This document shows positions 8,493-18,291 of a stretch of DNA of 64,000 nucleotides, piece after piece. Positions within the stretch are counted from its first letter, which is position 1. Every line of letters begins with the position of its first letter. A program made the position numbers and the translations under genes. The notes beneath the pieces are model-generated. The model was not told where the DNA came from. It did no database searches and saw nothing but the letters and a program-made list of their open reading frames with translations. Source of the stretch: Firmicutes bacterium ADurb.Bin182 (GTDB lineage Bacteria > Bacillota > Clostridia > Christensenellales > CAG-138); assembly GCA_002070205.1 (NCBI GenBank), contig MWCU01000035.1:1-64000 (forward strand), given 5' to 3'.

Positions 8493-9445
8493 GAATTACG
8501 GGAACCGGCAGCGAACTGCCGAAACGCGTCGTTACGAACGACGAATTGATGACTTTCCTGGACACAAGCGACGAGTGGATCACGTCGAGAACCGGAATTT
8601 CAAAACGGCGGGTATTATCGGACGAGTCTCTGGACAAGCTCGCCGCTTCCGCCGCGGCTAAAGCGCTTGAAAATGCCGGGATAGGCGCAAATGAGCTTGA
8701 CCTGATGATCTGCTCGAACGTAATGGGACCTTATATCACGCCGGGGCTGAGCTGCATCGTGCAGGGACTGATAGGGGCGCATTGCCCTTGCTTTGATATA
8801 AACGCGGCATGCGCGGGATTCATTTATGCGCTTGACATGGCCAAAGCATATCTGGACAGTAATAAAGCCGCCAATATACTAATCGTCAGCGCGGAAGCCG
8901 TTTCCCATATGACAGACTGGAATGACCGGGCTACATGCGTTCTGTTCGGGGACGGTGCCGGGGCCGTTGTCGTATCAAAAGGCGAAGGACTGCGGGCTGT
9001 CCGCCTGGGCACGACGAGCAACACGGAGGTTTTGTATCAGAAACAAATAACCGGAAACAGCCCGTTTGAGCTCAATCAAGTAAAAGACCCTTCTCTGGTA
9101 ATGAACGGGCAGGAAGTCTATAAATTCGCTGTTTCCGTATCGGCCGAGGATGTAAAGGCGGTACTTGAGCAATCCGGCATTCAGGCTCAGGACGTAAAAT
9201 ACTTTTTGCTTCATCAGGCAAACCACAGAATACTGGAAGCCGTAAGGTCAAGGCTTCATCAGGGGAAGGAAAAGTTCCCCGTAAACCTTGACAGGCTCGG
9301 CAATACGTCCTCTGCCAGCATACCTATACTTCTTGACGAACTCAACAGGCAGGGAAAGCTCAGCGACGGCGACATTTTGGCTATGAGTGCGTTCGGCGCG
9401 GGTCTTGTGAACGGAGCATGCGTTATTCAATGGAATTTTAAATAA
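8489..9445 (+). CDS. fabH: beta-ketoacyl-ACP synthase III
   Basis: FabH condenses acetyl-CoA (or another short acyl-CoA) with malonyl-ACP to start fatty-acid synthesis. The 318-residue thiolase-fold protein has the complete Cys-His-Asn triad: Cys108 in NAACAG, His242 in LLHQANHR and Asn272 in GNTSSASIP. The N-terminus contains TSDEWITSRTGI, typical of the CoA-binding region. It is coupled to fabT by a 4-nt overlap and followed by acpP after 22 bases. Confidence 0.96.
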   Translation: MRITGTGSELPKRVVTNDELMTFLDTSDEWITSRTGISKRRVLSDESLDKLAASAAAKALENAGIGANELDLMICSNVMGPYITPGLSCIVQGLIGAHCPCFDINAACAGFIYALDMAKAYLDSNKAANILIVSAEAVSHMTDWNDRATCVLFGDGAGAVVVSKGEGLRAVRLGTTSNTEVLYQKQITGNSPFELNQVKDPSLVMNGQEVYKFAVSVSAEDVKAVLEQSGIQAQDVKYFLLHQANHRILEAVRSRLHQGKEKFPVNLDRLGNTSSASIPILLDELNRQGKLSDGDILAMSAFGAGLVNGACVIQWNFK

Positions 9446-9467
9446 ATAAACACGGAGGACAAAAATC

Positions 9468-9695
9468 ATGACATTCGAAAAAGTAGCAAAAATTATCGCG
9501 GATTTTAAGGAAATCGATGTGAGTGAAATCACAATGCAGACGACACTGAACAAGGATCTGGGGCTGGACAGCCTCGACACGGTCGAGCTTATTATGTCCT
9601 TTGAATCGGAATTCGGCATTACGCTTGAACCCGACGCGAGCCTCCAGACTATAGGGGACGTCGTGAGCATGATCGACAAGGAGACGAAAAAGTGA
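9468..9695 (+). CDS. acpP: acyl carrier protein
   Basis: This 75-residue acidic helical protein carries growing acyl chains on a phosphopantetheine arm. The attachment site is Ser35 in the invariant LGLDSLDTVEL context. A strong GGAGGAC precedes the ATG. It lies between fabH and fabK, and its stop codon overlaps the GTG start of fabK. Confidence 0.96.
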   Translation: MTFEKVAKIIADFKEIDVSEITMQTTLNKDLGLDSLDTVELIMSFESEFGITLEPDASLQTIGDVVSMIDKETKK

Positions 9696-10639
9696 TTCAT
9701 TCCGGGATTTGCAGTTTATTGGGTATCCGGTATCCGATATTCCAGGGCGGGATGGCATGGGTTTCCGATGCTTCATTAGCCGGAGCGGTATCGGACGCCG
9801 GGGGGCTGGGGATCATTTCCGCAATGAACGCGAACGCCGATTACCTGAGAACCGAAATACGAAAACTGAGGCAGATGACGAATATGCCGTTTGGCGTGAA
9901 CATCATGCTCATGAGCCCGTTTGCGGACGAGGTTGCAAAGGTGGTAGCGGAGGAGAGAGTTCCCGTTGTGACGACGGGCGCCGGTCTTCCTTCAAAATAC
10001 ATGAAGGCATGGATCGAATGCGGAATAAAGGTTATCCCCGTCGTTCCCTCAACAGGTATCGCGAAAATGGTCGAGAGGATGGGTGCGACGGCTGTTATAG
10101 CCGAGGGCGGCGAGTCCGGCGGCCATGTCGGAGACCTTACTACCATGACTCTGGTTCCTCAGGTATGCGACGCGGTTCGCATCCCCGTGCTTGCTGCGGG
10201 TGGCATCGCCGACGGACGCGGTATTGCCGCCGCTTTCATGCTGGGCGCTTCAGGCGTACAGTGCGGCACCAGGTTTTTGGTCGCAAAAGAATGCACCATC
10301 CATCAAAACTATAAAAAACGGGTGCTGGAAGCGAAGGATATAGATACTATGGTAACCGGCAAAAGGCTCGGCCACCCCGTGAGGGCTTTAAAAAACAAGT
10401 TTACCAAGGAATTTTTCAATAAAGAATACGATTCTTCTGTTTCGAACGAGGAGCTTGAAGCATTCGGCGTCGGCGCTCTGAGACGTGCCGCGGTCGAAGG
10501 CGATGAAACGACGGGGAGCTTTTTAGCCGGTCAGGCGGCCGCGATGGTTAAAAAGGAGCAGACAGCAAAGGAGATCATCGAAGAGATGTTTGCCGAAGCG
10601 GAAGCTGTTTTAAACGGGGCCCGAAAATGGATAAAATAG
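9692..10639 (+). CDS. fabK: enoyl-ACP reductase II (FMN-dependent)
   Basis: FabK reduces trans-2-enoyl-ACP at the end of each elongation round, using FMN and NAD(P)H. The 315-residue TIM barrel of the nitronate-monooxygenase/FabK family shows the N-terminal PIFQGGMAWVSDASLAGAVS, the GGESGGHVG loop (about residues 136-144) with the conserved His, and the FMN phosphate motif AAGGIADGRG. The start is GTG, overlapping the acpP stop. Because no FabI or FabL is seen here, this is probably the enoyl reductase of the pathway; FabK enzymes are insensitive to triclosan. Confidence 0.94.
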   Translation: MIHSGICSLLGIRYPIFQGGMAWVSDASLAGAVSDAGGLGIISAMNANADYLRTEIRKLRQMTNMPFGVNIMLMSPFADEVAKVVAEERVPVVTTGAGLPSKYMKAWIECGIKVIPVVPSTGIAKMVERMGATAVIAEGGESGGHVGDLTTMTLVPQVCDAVRIPVLAAGGIADGRGIAAAFMLGASGVQCGTRFLVAKECTIHQNYKKRVLEAKDIDTMVTGKRLGHPVRALKNKFTKEFFNKEYDSSVSNEELEAFGVGALRRAAVEGDETTGSFLAGQAAAMVKKEQTAKEIIEEMFAEAEAVLNGARKWIK

Positions 10640-11553
10640 CTTTTCTGTTCGCCGGCCAGGGTTCGCAGTATCCGGGCATGGGAAAAGAACTGTACGAAGG
10701 CTCGCAAAAAGCCCGGGAGGTTTTCGATACTGCCGAAAGGCTTTTGCCCGGAATAATCGAGCGATGTTTCTTCGGAACGAAAGAAGAACTGTCCGTAACC
10801 GTCAACACGCAGCCCTGTCTCTATACGCTTGATTATGCCTGCGCTGCGGCCCTTTCGGAAATCGGGATACGGGCTGACTTCGTTGCGGGGTTTTCGCTCG
10901 GTGAGCTGGCCGCCGTCGCTTACAGCGGGATGATTTCTTTTGAATCGGGCATTCGCTTGGTAAGCGAACGGGCGAGATTGATGCACAAGTGTTCCGGGGA
11001 GAACCCGGGAGCAATGATCGCGGTTCTCGGATTGGATGCGGAAAAGGTAAAAAGCATTTGCGAGGAGTTCGAGCGGGTCTATGCGGTGAATTTCAACTGC
11101 CCGGGGCAAACTGTCGTCGCGGCAGGCTGTGAGGAGCTGAGCCGCTTTACGGACAGGGTCTCGGAATCGAAAGGCAAGGCGATACGCCTTCCCGTAAGCG
11201 GAGGATTCCACTCACCGTTTATGGATAAGGCCGCCGCGGAATTTTCTGATGTTTTGAGAGATTGCAGTTTTTGTGATCCGTCCGTGCCGGTGTACTCCAA
11301 CGTGACGGCGCTTCCTTATTCAAGCGACCCGAAGGATCTTTTATGCCGCCAGATCAAAAGCCCGGTGCTCTGGCAAAAGACCGTCGAGAACATGATATCG
11401 GACGGCTGTACCGTTTTTATTGAGGCAGGAGCGGGCAGGGTCCTTTCGGGGCTGGTTAAAAAAATCAGCGGAGCCGTTACCGTCTGCAACGTGGAGGACA
11501 TTGAAAGTCTTAAAATTGCGGCTGACGTATTGGGAGGAAAAAGTAATGCTTAA
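10627..11553 (+). CDS. fabD: malonyl-CoA:ACP transacylase
   Basis: FabD moves malonyl from CoA to ACP. The 308-residue protein has the N-terminal FAGQGSQYPGMG, the nucleophile elbow GFSLGE with Ser90, and the catalytic His195 in GGFHSPFM. It overlaps the end of fabK by 13 nt and the start of fabG by 8 nt, consistent with coupled translation. Confidence 0.95.
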   Translation: MDKIAFLFAGQGSQYPGMGKELYEGSQKAREVFDTAERLLPGIIERCFFGTKEELSVTVNTQPCLYTLDYACAAALSEIGIRADFVAGFSLGELAAVAYSGMISFESGIRLVSERARLMHKCSGENPGAMIAVLGLDAEKVKSICEEFERVYAVNFNCPGQTVVAAGCEELSRFTDRVSESKGKAIRLPVSGGFHSPFMDKAAAEFSDVLRDCSFCDPSVPVYSNVTALPYSSDPKDLLCRQIKSPVLWQKTVENMISDGCTVFIEAGAGRVLSGLVKKISGAVTVCNVEDIESLKIAADVLGGKSNA

Positions 11554-12286
11554 AGGTAAAAATGCGCTGATAACGGGCGCGTCAAGGGGCATCGGCAGAG
11601 CTGTTGCGCTTAAGCTTGCGTCCGAAGGCGCGAATATTGCCATAGTCTACGCGGGCAATACGCAAGCGGCGATGGAAACGCGGGACGAAGCAAAAGAATT
11701 CGGCGTAAACGCGGAATGTTACATGTGTGATGTTTCCGATTATGAAGCGGTCGGGGAAACGATAAAAAAAATAAATGATCAGCTCGGTATTATACATATT
11801 TTAATCAATAACGCAGGCATCACATGCGATAAACTGGTCATGCGGATGTCGGAAAGCGATTTCTCAGGCGTAATAAACGTTAATCTCAAGGGCGCTTTCA
11901 ATCTGATTCGTCACACCTCAAGCGGTTTTGTGCGCGCAAAAGCCGGCAGGATCATCAACATTACTTCCGTAGCGGGCATACGGGGAAATGCAGGCCAGGT
12001 CAATTATGCGGCCGCAAAGGCAGGGCTTATCGGGATGACCAAAAGCGTTGCCAGGGAGCTTTCGGGCAGGAATATCACCTGCAACGCGATTGCTCCGGGT
12101 TTTATCGAGACGGATATGACGAATAACCTTCCCGAGGATATAAAAAACGAGTATCTAAAGTCCATTCCTCTAGGGAGGTACGGAACTCCTTCGGATATTG
12201 CGGAGCTCGCCGCGTTTTTGGCATCCGATAAAGCTGCATATATCACAGGCGCCGTGATAGCGGTAGACGGCGGACTGAGTATGTAA
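11546..12286 (+). CDS. fabG: 3-oxoacyl-ACP reductase
   Basis: FabG is the NADPH-dependent ketoreductase of elongation. The 246-residue short-chain dehydrogenase has the cofactor motif TGASRGIG (10-17), NNAG (88-91) and the Ser141-Tyr154-Lys158 triad. A longer open frame exists upstream, but the ATG at 11546 is preceded by GGGAGG at the right distance and gives the normal family length. It overlaps fabD by 8 nt. Confidence 0.95.
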   Translation: MLKGKNALITGASRGIGRAVALKLASEGANIAIVYAGNTQAAMETRDEAKEFGVNAECYMCDVSDYEAVGETIKKINDQLGIIHILINNAGITCDKLVMRMSESDFSGVINVNLKGAFNLIRHTSSGFVRAKAGRIINITSVAGIRGNAGQVNYAAAKAGLIGMTKSVARELSGRNITCNAIAPGFIETDMTNNLPEDIKNEYLKSIPLGRYGTPSDIAELAAFLASDKAAYITGAVIAVDGGLSM

Positions 12287-12297
12287 GGAGAGTTTTT

Positions 12298-13527
12298 ATG
12301 AGACGTGTTGTTGTAACCGGATTGGGCGTTATTTCGCCCGTCGGAAATTCAGTAAATGAGTTTTGGACCGGGCTGATAAGCGGCCGATGCGGTATAGATT
12401 TTATAACAAAATTCAATACGGAAGAATTCAAGGTAAAGATCGCGGCTGAAGTCAAGGATTTTGACCCTTTAAAGTACGGAATGGAAAAAAGCGATGTGCG
12501 CCGTACCGACCTATATTCGCAATATGCGCTTGCCGCCGCGTATCAGGCAGTGCAGGACAGCGGTTTGGCGGGCATTGAGCCCGAACGTCTGGGCGTTTAC
12601 GTAGGCTCCGGAATAGGAGGGATGATCACTTTCGTTCAGGAAACCGAAAAGCTTATGACATCGGGTCCCAAAAGGATCTCGCCCTTTTTTATACCGATGA
12701 TGATAGGGAACATCGCCTCGGGCAATATCGCAATCAAGTATAAAGCCCAAGGCCCTTGTTTGCCGGTGGTTACGGCATGCGCCACCTCAACGCACGCGAT
12801 AGGCGAAGCCTATCGCGCAATAGCGCACGGTTACGCGGATGCCATAATAGCAGGCGGAGCCGAGGCTACTATCACTCCTCTCGCAATAGCCGGATTTACA
12901 AATTGCATGGCGCTTTCCACAACAAACGATCCGCTGAACAGCTCGCTTCCGTTCGATAAACGCAGGGACGGATTCGTGATGGGCGAAGGGTCGGGCGTCA
13001 TTGTGATTGAGGAGTATGAGCTTGCAAAAAGTCGGAGCGCGCGGATATACGCGGAGATCTGCGGATACGGAAATACGTGCGACGCTTACCACGTCACCGC
13101 TCCCGACCCGGAAGCGAAGGCGGGGACGCGCGCCATTTGGCTCGCGTTGGAGGAGGCAGGCGCGTCTGACGATGATTTGATCTACATCAACGCTCACGGC
13201 ACCGGAACGCCTCTGAACGACTCGACCGAGACGAAGGCCGTAAAGCAGGCTATGGGAGAGGATGCCGCAAGGCGCGCAATGATAAGCTCCACTAAGTCCA
13301 TGACAGCTCACATGCTCGGCGCCGCCGGAGCGGTCGAAGCCATTGCCGCGCTGCTGGCGCTTTACAACGGCGAAATACCGCCGACCATAGGGCTTAAGGA
13401 GCCCGACCCCGAATGCGACCTCGATTATGTTCCAAACAGAGCGCGCAAAGCGGATTGCACGCTTGCCCTTTCCACTTCCCTTGGCTTCGGCGGACATAAC
13501 GGCTGCCTTGCATTCAGGAAAGTTTAA
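12298..13527 (+). CDS. fabF: beta-ketoacyl-ACP synthase II
   Basis: FabF elongates acyl-ACP with malonyl-ACP. The 409-residue condensing enzyme shows the Cys-His-His triad: Cys161 in [11 protein letters not shown], His300 in [11 protein letters not shown] and His338 in [20 protein letters not shown] precedes the ATG, 11 bases after the fabG stop. No FabB is seen in the operon. Confidence 0.96.
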   Translation: MRRVVVTGLGVISPVGNSVNEFWTGLISGRCGIDFITKFNTEEFKVKIAAEVKDFDPLKYGMEKSDVRRTDLYSQYALAAAYQAVQDSGLAGIEPERLGVYVGSGIGGMITFVQETEKLMTSGPKRISPFFIPMMIGNIASGNIAIKYKAQGPCLPVVTACATSTHAIGEAYRAIAHGYADAIIAGGAEATITPLAIAGFTNCMALSTTNDPLNSSLPFDKRRDGFVMGEGSGVIVIEEYELAKSRSARIYAEICGYGNTCDAYHVTAPDPEAKAGTRAIWLALEEAGASDDDLIYINAHGTGTPLNDSTETKAVKQAMGEDAARRAMISSTKSMTAHMLGAAGAVEAIAALLALYNGEIPPTIGLKEPDPECDLDYVPNRARKADCTLALSTSLGFGGHNGCLAFRKV

Positions 13528-13543
13528 ATACACGAGGTATGAT

Positions 13544-13981
13544 GTGAATATTGAAGATATTGAAAAACTTGCATGTATCGTGCAGAAATATAACCTTTCG
13601 AGATTGGACGTCAGCGACGGCGACATAAAACTCAGGCTCGAAAGCTCTTTATGCGGGGCGGAAACAGAGCAGCGGACCGTTGCGCCGAGTCCTGCCGGGC
13701 AGGTAAATATTCCGGTAATAAAGGATCCCGGCATAGATTTCAACGATATCAAGGAGATAAAATCTCCCATGGTCGGAGTATTTTATGCGGCGCCGTCGCC
13801 CGATTCCGCTCCTTTTGCAACGATCGGCAGCAACATCAAAAAGGGCGATGTGCTGTGCATTATTGAAGCCATGAAGCTGATGAACGAAATTTGTGCGGAG
13901 ATCGAAGGACAGATAGTGGATGTCTGCGTTTCGAACGGGGACGTTGTCGAGTTCGGCCAGACGCTTTTCAAGGTGATATGA
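13544..13981 (+). CDS. accB: acetyl-CoA carboxylase biotin carboxyl carrier protein
   Basis: AccB carries the biotin that shuttles CO2 between biotin carboxylase and carboxyltransferase. The 145-residue form has a helical N-terminus, a Pro/Ala-containing linker and a C-terminal biotinyl domain with the target Lys111 in EAMKLMNEI. The frame is open further upstream into fabF, but the GTG at 13544 has GAGG six bases before it and starts with the family sequence NIEDIEKLA. No in-frame ATG fits as well. Confidence 0.92.
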   Translation: MNIEDIEKLACIVQKYNLSRLDVSDGDIKLRLESSLCGAETEQRTVAPSPAGQVNIPVIKDPGIDFNDIKEIKSPMVGVFYAAPSPDSAPFATIGSNIKKGDVLCIIEAMKLMNEICAEIEGQIVDVCVSNGDVVEFGQTLFKVI

Positions 13982-13989
13982 GGTTTAGT

Positions 13990-14409
13990 ATGAACAGAGA
14001 TGAAATAAAGGAGTATTTGCCGCATAGGGAACCCATGCTTCTGGTTGACCGCGTTGAGCTTGAGGCTGACGGGTCCGCGCGGGGAGAGTATCATGTGAGG
14101 GGTGACGAATGGTTTCTTCAGGGCCATTTCCCCGGCAACCCTGTCGTGCCCGGCGTTATATTGCTTGAAATCATGGCGCAGTCGTGCTGCGTGCTGCTTC
14201 TTGATAACCTCAAAGGATCGACCCCTTACTACTCGGGTATCGATAAGGTCAAGTTCAGAAAGCAGGTCCATGCCGGCGACACGATAGAAATTTCCGCCAG
14301 AACGGAAAGATCCATCGGCGCGTTTTACTTCGCGAACTGCACGGCGATTGTCGATGGTGCGCTGTGCTGTGAGGGCAGGCTGTCGTTTGCGGTGGTGGAA
14401 GGAAGATAG
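13990..14409 (+). CDS. fabZ: 3-hydroxyacyl-ACP dehydratase
   Basis: FabZ dehydrates 3-hydroxyacyl-ACP to the enoyl form. The 139-residue hot-dog-fold protein has the catalytic pair His46 (GHFPGNPVVPG) and Glu60 (LLEIMAQ). Two in-frame ATGs compete: 13978, which overlaps the accB stop as ATGA but has a poorly placed ribosome site, and 13990, which has TGAGG six bases upstream. I chose 13990. Confidence 0.93.
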   Translation: MNRDEIKEYLPHREPMLLVDRVELEADGSARGEYHVRGDEWFLQGHFPGNPVVPGVILLEIMAQSCCVLLLDNLKGSTPYYSGIDKVKFRKQVHAGDTIEISARTERSIGAFYFANCTAIVDGALCCEGRLSFAVVEGR

Positions 14410-14412
14410 CGA

Positions 14413-15759
14413 TTGTTTTCGAAAATATTGATTGCCAACCGCGGCGAAATCGCGGTACGTATAATACGCGCATGCAATGAAATGGGCATCAGAACGGTCG
14501 CGGTGTTTTCCGAAGCGGACTGTGACGCTTTGCATGTCAATATGGCCGATGAGAGCTTTTGCATAGGTCCCGGCCCCGTAAAGGACAGCTATTTGAACGT
14601 TAGCGCAATACTCACGGCGGCGGTTCTCAGCAAAGCGGAAGCGATCCATCCGGGCTACGGACTGCTGTCCGAGAATTACAAGTTTGCCCAAATGTGCGAG
14701 CAATGCAATATCGCATTCATCGGACCTCCGTTCGATATAATCAAAAAGATGGGCGATAAGGATGCCGCGCGCAAGCTTATGAAGGAAGCAGGCGTACCCG
14801 TCATACCCGGTTCGGGCATCGTAAAGGATATTCATGAAGCGAACGAGTGCGCGAAACAAATCGGTTTTCCTTTGCTTATAAAGGCCAGCGCGGGCGGAGG
14901 CGGAAAAGGCATAAGGAAAGTGGATAAAGAGTCCGATTTTGAGAAGGCTTTTTTTGCCGCTTCCGCTGAAGCCAAAAACGCTTTCGGCGACGAAAGGGTT
15001 TATTTGGAAAAATACCTGAGCCCGGTGAAGCACATCGAAATGCAGGTCATGTGCGATAATTTCGGCAATACGGTTTGCCTTGGAGAGCGCGAATGCTCCA
15101 TGCAGCGCAAGAATCAAAAGCTTATCGAGGAAAGCCCTTCGCCGGCGGTAACGGAAGAACTCAGGCAAAAGATAATCAAAGCTTCCTTGCTTGCCGTGAA
15201 AGCGGTCGGGTACCGGAATATCGGCACTATAGAGTATTTGCTTACCGGTGACGGGAATTTTTACTTCATGGAAATGAACACCCGTCTGCAGGTCGAGCAT
15301 CCTGTGACCGAAATGGTAACGGGCGTCGATCTTGTGAAATGGCAAATCCGCCTGGCGGCCGGAGCCGAGCTGGAATTTTCGCAAAGCGATATTAAGATGA
15401 AGGGCTGCGCCATCGAGTGCCGTATAAACGCGGAAGACGCTCTGCACGGTTTTCGCCCATCAAGCGGCAGGATAACGCTTCTGCATATTCCGGGCGGGCC
15501 GTGGGTTAGGTTTGACACCGCGATTTATCAGGACTATTTTATACCTCCTTATTATGACTCCATGATCGGAAAGCTTATCGTTCATGCGAGAACGCGGGTG
15601 GAAGCGATTCGAAAGATGCAAGCCGCATTATGCGAGCTGGTCATTGAAGGAGTTGAGCATACTCGCGAATTGCAGATTGAGCTCGTATCCGAGCAGGAGT
15701 TCAGGGAAGGAACCTATACCACGGATCATTTGCTGAGAAAGGAGGGCGGGTCTCTTTAA
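14413..15759 (+). CDS. accC: acetyl-CoA carboxylase, biotin carboxylase
   Basis: AccC carboxylates biotin on AccB with ATP and bicarbonate. The 448-residue ATP-grasp enzyme begins KILIANRGEIAVRII, has the glycine-rich ATP loop KASAGGGGKGIRKV, and the catalytic MEMNTRLQVEHPVTE segment. The start is TTG, with GGAAG upstream and only 3 nt after the fabZ stop; the ATP-grasp family N-terminus begins right at this codon, which supports the choice. Confidence 0.95.
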   Translation: MFSKILIANRGEIAVRIIRACNEMGIRTVAVFSEADCDALHVNMADESFCIGPGPVKDSYLNVSAILTAAVLSKAEAIHPGYGLLSENYKFAQMCEQCNIAFIGPPFDIIKKMGDKDAARKLMKEAGVPVIPGSGIVKDIHEANECAKQIGFPLLIKASAGGGGKGIRKVDKESDFEKAFFAASAEAKNAFGDERVYLEKYLSPVKHIEMQVMCDNFGNTVCLGERECSMQRKNQKLIEESPSPAVTEELRQKIIKASLLAVKAVGYRNIGTIEYLLTGDGNFYFMEMNTRLQVEHPVTEMVTGVDLVKWQIRLAAGAELEFSQSDIKMKGCAIECRINAEDALHGFRPSSGRITLLHIPGGPWVRFDTAIYQDYFIPPYYDSMIGKLIVHARTRVEAIRKMQAALCELVIEGVEHTRELQIELVSEQEFREGTYTTDHLLRKEGGSL

Positions 15760-15775
15760 ACGGAGATGAATACAG

Positions 15776-16657
15776 ATGTTATTTAAGAAAAGCATGTTCA
15801 AAACACCCAGAAATACGCTGGAAGGCTCGGACGAAAAAAGAGTCGGAAGAACTCTGTCCGTTCCGTCCGACTTGTATTATTCCTGCCCTTCCTGCAAAAG
15901 CATGGTCAGTTTAAACGATTTAAAGGAACAGCTTCTGGTATGTCCGAAATGCGGATACCACGAAAAAATGGGCGCCCGCGAGCGAATATTGTCGGTTGCG
16001 GATGAAGGGACCTTTGTTGAAACGGGAGCCGGTTTGGCTTCTTCCGATCCTCTGAATTTTCCGGGTTACGTCGAAAAGCTGAAAAAGGCAGCCGGTAACA
16101 GCGGCGAAGCCGAGTCGGTCATCACGGGAACCTGCAGGATAGGGGGGCGCCCCTGCGCTATATTCGCATTGGACCCGAACTTTATGATGGGAAGCATGGG
16201 CAGCGTGACCGGAGAAAAGATAACCGTATTGTTTGAAATGGCCGCTGCACAATCCTTGCCGGTTGTCGGGTTCTCGGTGTCCGGCGGGGCAAGGATCCAG
16301 GAAGGGATACTGTCCCTCATGCAAATGGCAAAGACAAGCGGGGCGGTAAAGCATCACAGCGATTCCGGCAATTTGTATATCTCCGTGCTGACAAACCCCA
16401 CGACGGGCGGCGTTATGGCAAGCTTTGCCATGGAAGGGGATATTATCCTTTCCGAGCCCAAGGCTTTGATAGGATTTGCGGGCCCGCGCGTTATAGAGCA
16501 AACAATGCGCCAGAAGCTTCCGGACGGTTTCCAGAAAGCGGAGTTCCTGCTTGAAAAAGGATTTATCGACAATATCGTTGAACGCAGGCAAATGAAGTCC
16601 GTATTGACCTATTTGCTTTGTTTGCATCAAAGGAGGACTTCTTATGACCGCATATGA
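15776..16657 (+). CDS. accD: acetyl-CoA carboxylase carboxyltransferase beta subunit
   Basis: AccD is half of the carboxyltransferase that transfers CO2 from biotin to acetyl-CoA. The 293-residue protein has the N-terminal zinc ribbon (Cys37, 40, 56, 59) and the crotonase-type core with SGGARIQEG and TNPTTGGVMASFAM. It overlaps accA by 14 nt, which fits co-translation of a subunit pair. Confidence 0.95.
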   Translation: MLFKKSMFKTPRNTLEGSDEKRVGRTLSVPSDLYYSCPSCKSMVSLNDLKEQLLVCPKCGYHEKMGARERILSVADEGTFVETGAGLASSDPLNFPGYVEKLKKAAGNSGEAESVITGTCRIGGRPCAIFALDPNFMMGSMGSVTGEKITVLFEMAAAQSLPVVGFSVSGGARIQEGILSLMQMAKTSGAVKHHSDSGNLYISVLTNPTTGGVMASFAMEGDIILSEPKALIGFAGPRVIEQTMRQKLPDGFQKAEFLLEKGFIDNIVERRQMKSVLTYLLCLHQRRTSYDRI

Positions 16658-17414
16658 CAGGCTTTTGGCCGCGCGCGCGAAAGGCCGGCCAACGGCGTCG
16701 GCTTTTATAAAAGGAATCTTCTCGGATTTTTTTGAGCTGCACGGGGACAGGTGCTTCTCTGACGATAAAGCGGTAATGGCGGGACTTGCGTATTTGAACG
16801 GGTTGCCGGTTACCGTTATAGGACTTGAAAAAGGCACGGATACGAAGGACAAAATAAAAAGGAATTTCGGGTCGGCACATCCCGAAGGCTACCGGAAAGC
16901 GCTTCGGTTGATGAGGCAGGCCGAGAAATTCAACAGGCCGGTCGTGTGCATCGTCGACACGGCAGGCGCATTTTGCGGTATAGGCGCGGAGGAGCGCGGG
17001 CAGGGCTTGGCAATAGCGACCAATATGATGGAAATGATGACCCTTAAAACGCCGATCATTTCAATTATCATCAGCGAAGGCGGAAGCGGGGGAGCGATCG
17101 CTTTGGCTGTCGCGGATGAGGTTTGGATGCTCGAAAACGCCGTTTACTCCGTGATTTCTCCCGAGGGCGCTGCCAGCATCATCTGGAAGGATGCGGCGAA
17201 AGTCAAGGAAGCAAGCGAAAACCTGAAAATGACCGCGCAGGATCTGTTCGATTTGGGCATTATTGAACGTGTTTTTGAAGAACCCAAGGATTTTGCTTCT
17301 CTTTATAATGTAATCAGGGACGCGATGATAAAGGCTTTGAATGAAAAGATTAGCATGAACAGGGATGAACTGATATCTAAACGCTACAATAGATTTCGAA
17401 GGTTTGGAGGATAA
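16644..17414 (+). CDS. accA: acetyl-CoA carboxylase carboxyltransferase alpha subunit
   Basis: AccA pairs with AccD in the carboxyltransferase. The 256-residue protein is at the short end for AccA, as in many Clostridia. It has ELHGDRCFSDDKAV near the N-terminus, DTAGAFCGIGAEERGQG and the oxyanion region SEGGSGGAIALAVAD. AAAGGAGGAC precedes the ATG inside the end of accD. Confidence 0.94.
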   Translation: MTAYDRLLAARAKGRPTASAFIKGIFSDFFELHGDRCFSDDKAVMAGLAYLNGLPVTVIGLEKGTDTKDKIKRNFGSAHPEGYRKALRLMRQAEKFNRPVVCIVDTAGAFCGIGAEERGQGLAIATNMMEMMTLKTPIISIIISEGGSGGAIALAVADEVWMLENAVYSVISPEGAASIIWKDAAKVKEASENLKMTAQDLFDLGIIERVFEEPKDFASLYNVIRDAMIKALNEKISMNRDELISKRYNRFRRFGG

Positions 17415-17418
17415 AAGT

Positions 17419-18234
17419 TTGATCGCGATCGTAACCGACAGTACGGCATGCATGACGAGCCGGGATGCGCAAAAGCTGGACATCCATTATGTACCAATGA
17501 CATACACTATCGATGGCCGCAGCTATTCCGAGAAATTTATCGATATGTGCGGAGATTACGAACGGCTTATATTCAAAGCGAACATTCTTCGCACCTCCCA
17601 GGCAAACACGCATTCGATAATGAAAACATTTTATAAGCTGCGTCAAAGCGGTTATGAGATCTTATTCTTATCCATTTCATCCAAGCTCAGCGGCACTTTC
17701 GGCAACGCGCTGAACTGCGCTCGGGAGCTGGATGAAAGCGCGATAAAGGTGATCGATACGAAAACAACTGCGGGGGGGCTCCATATCCTCGCGAAGGAAG
17801 CCCGCCGCCTTGTCAACGAAGGAAACACGCTTGCGCAAACCGTAAAAGAGATCCTCGAGATGCGCTCAAAAATAAAGATAGCTTTTTCTGTCAGCGACAT
17901 GATCCCTTTGAGACACAGCGGCAGGCTCGGTCACGTGCGACTGTCGGTAAGCACGATCCTTAACAGAAAACCGATTCTAATCTGCAAGGAAGGCCAAATC
18001 ACAAGCGTTAATCTGGTAAGAGGAAACCGGGAGAGGATCATCGAACTCGTTAACGAGGTGCCCGAGGACGCTAAGGATATCATCGTGCATCATATCGAAG
18101 CTGAAGAGGATGCGAACGCGCTTGCGGCCGAACTTAAAGAAAAAAGCGGCAGGGAAGTGATGATCCGCAAAGCAAGTCCGTCTCTTTGCATCCATCTTGG
18201 CGCCGATGTGGTAGGCGTCGTATTTCGTTCGTAA
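17419..18234 (+). CDS. DegV/FakB-family fatty-acid-binding protein
   Basis: DegV-family proteins bind a single long-chain fatty acid. The characterised FakB members present it to fatty acid kinase FakA for phosphorylation. The 271-residue product has the N-terminal IVTDSTACM and the lipid-head-binding segment SSKLSGTFGNA (about residues 91-101). TTG at 17419 is chosen because GGAGG (17406-17410) lies eight bases before it; an earlier in-frame TTG at 17404 overlaps that site. It is the last gene of the fab/acc operon, five bases after accA, which supports a role with exogenous fatty acids. No FakA kinase is present in the window. Confidence 0.88.
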   Translation: MIAIVTDSTACMTSRDAQKLDIHYVPMTYTIDGRSYSEKFIDMCGDYERLIFKANILRTSQANTHSIMKTFYKLRQSGYEILFLSISSKLSGTFGNALNCARELDESAIKVIDTKTTAGGLHILAKEARRLVNEGNTLAQTVKEILEMRSKIKIAFSVSDMIPLRHSGRLGHVRLSVSTILNRKPILICKEGQITSVNLVRGNRERIIELVNEVPEDAKDIIVHHIEAEEDANALAAELKEKSGREVMIRKASPSLCIHLGADVVGVVFRS

Positions 18235-18256
18235 ATCGCTATCGGATTTTAAATGC

Positions 18257-18281
18257 AAAAAGCGGCAGCGATCCGCTTTTT
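18257..18281 (+). terminator. terminator of the fab/acc operon
   Basis: Stem AAAAGCGG / CCGCTTTT (18258-18265 and 18273-18280) with a 7-nt loop and a terminal T run, 22 bases after the degV stop. Confidence 0.85.
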
Positions 18282-18291
18282 CAATAAACAG

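Noticed and set aside
13783-15447. 554-codon frame on the minus strand
   Set aside because: It lies antisense to accB, fabZ and accC, all of which have full catalytic motifs; long antisense frames are common at this GC level.
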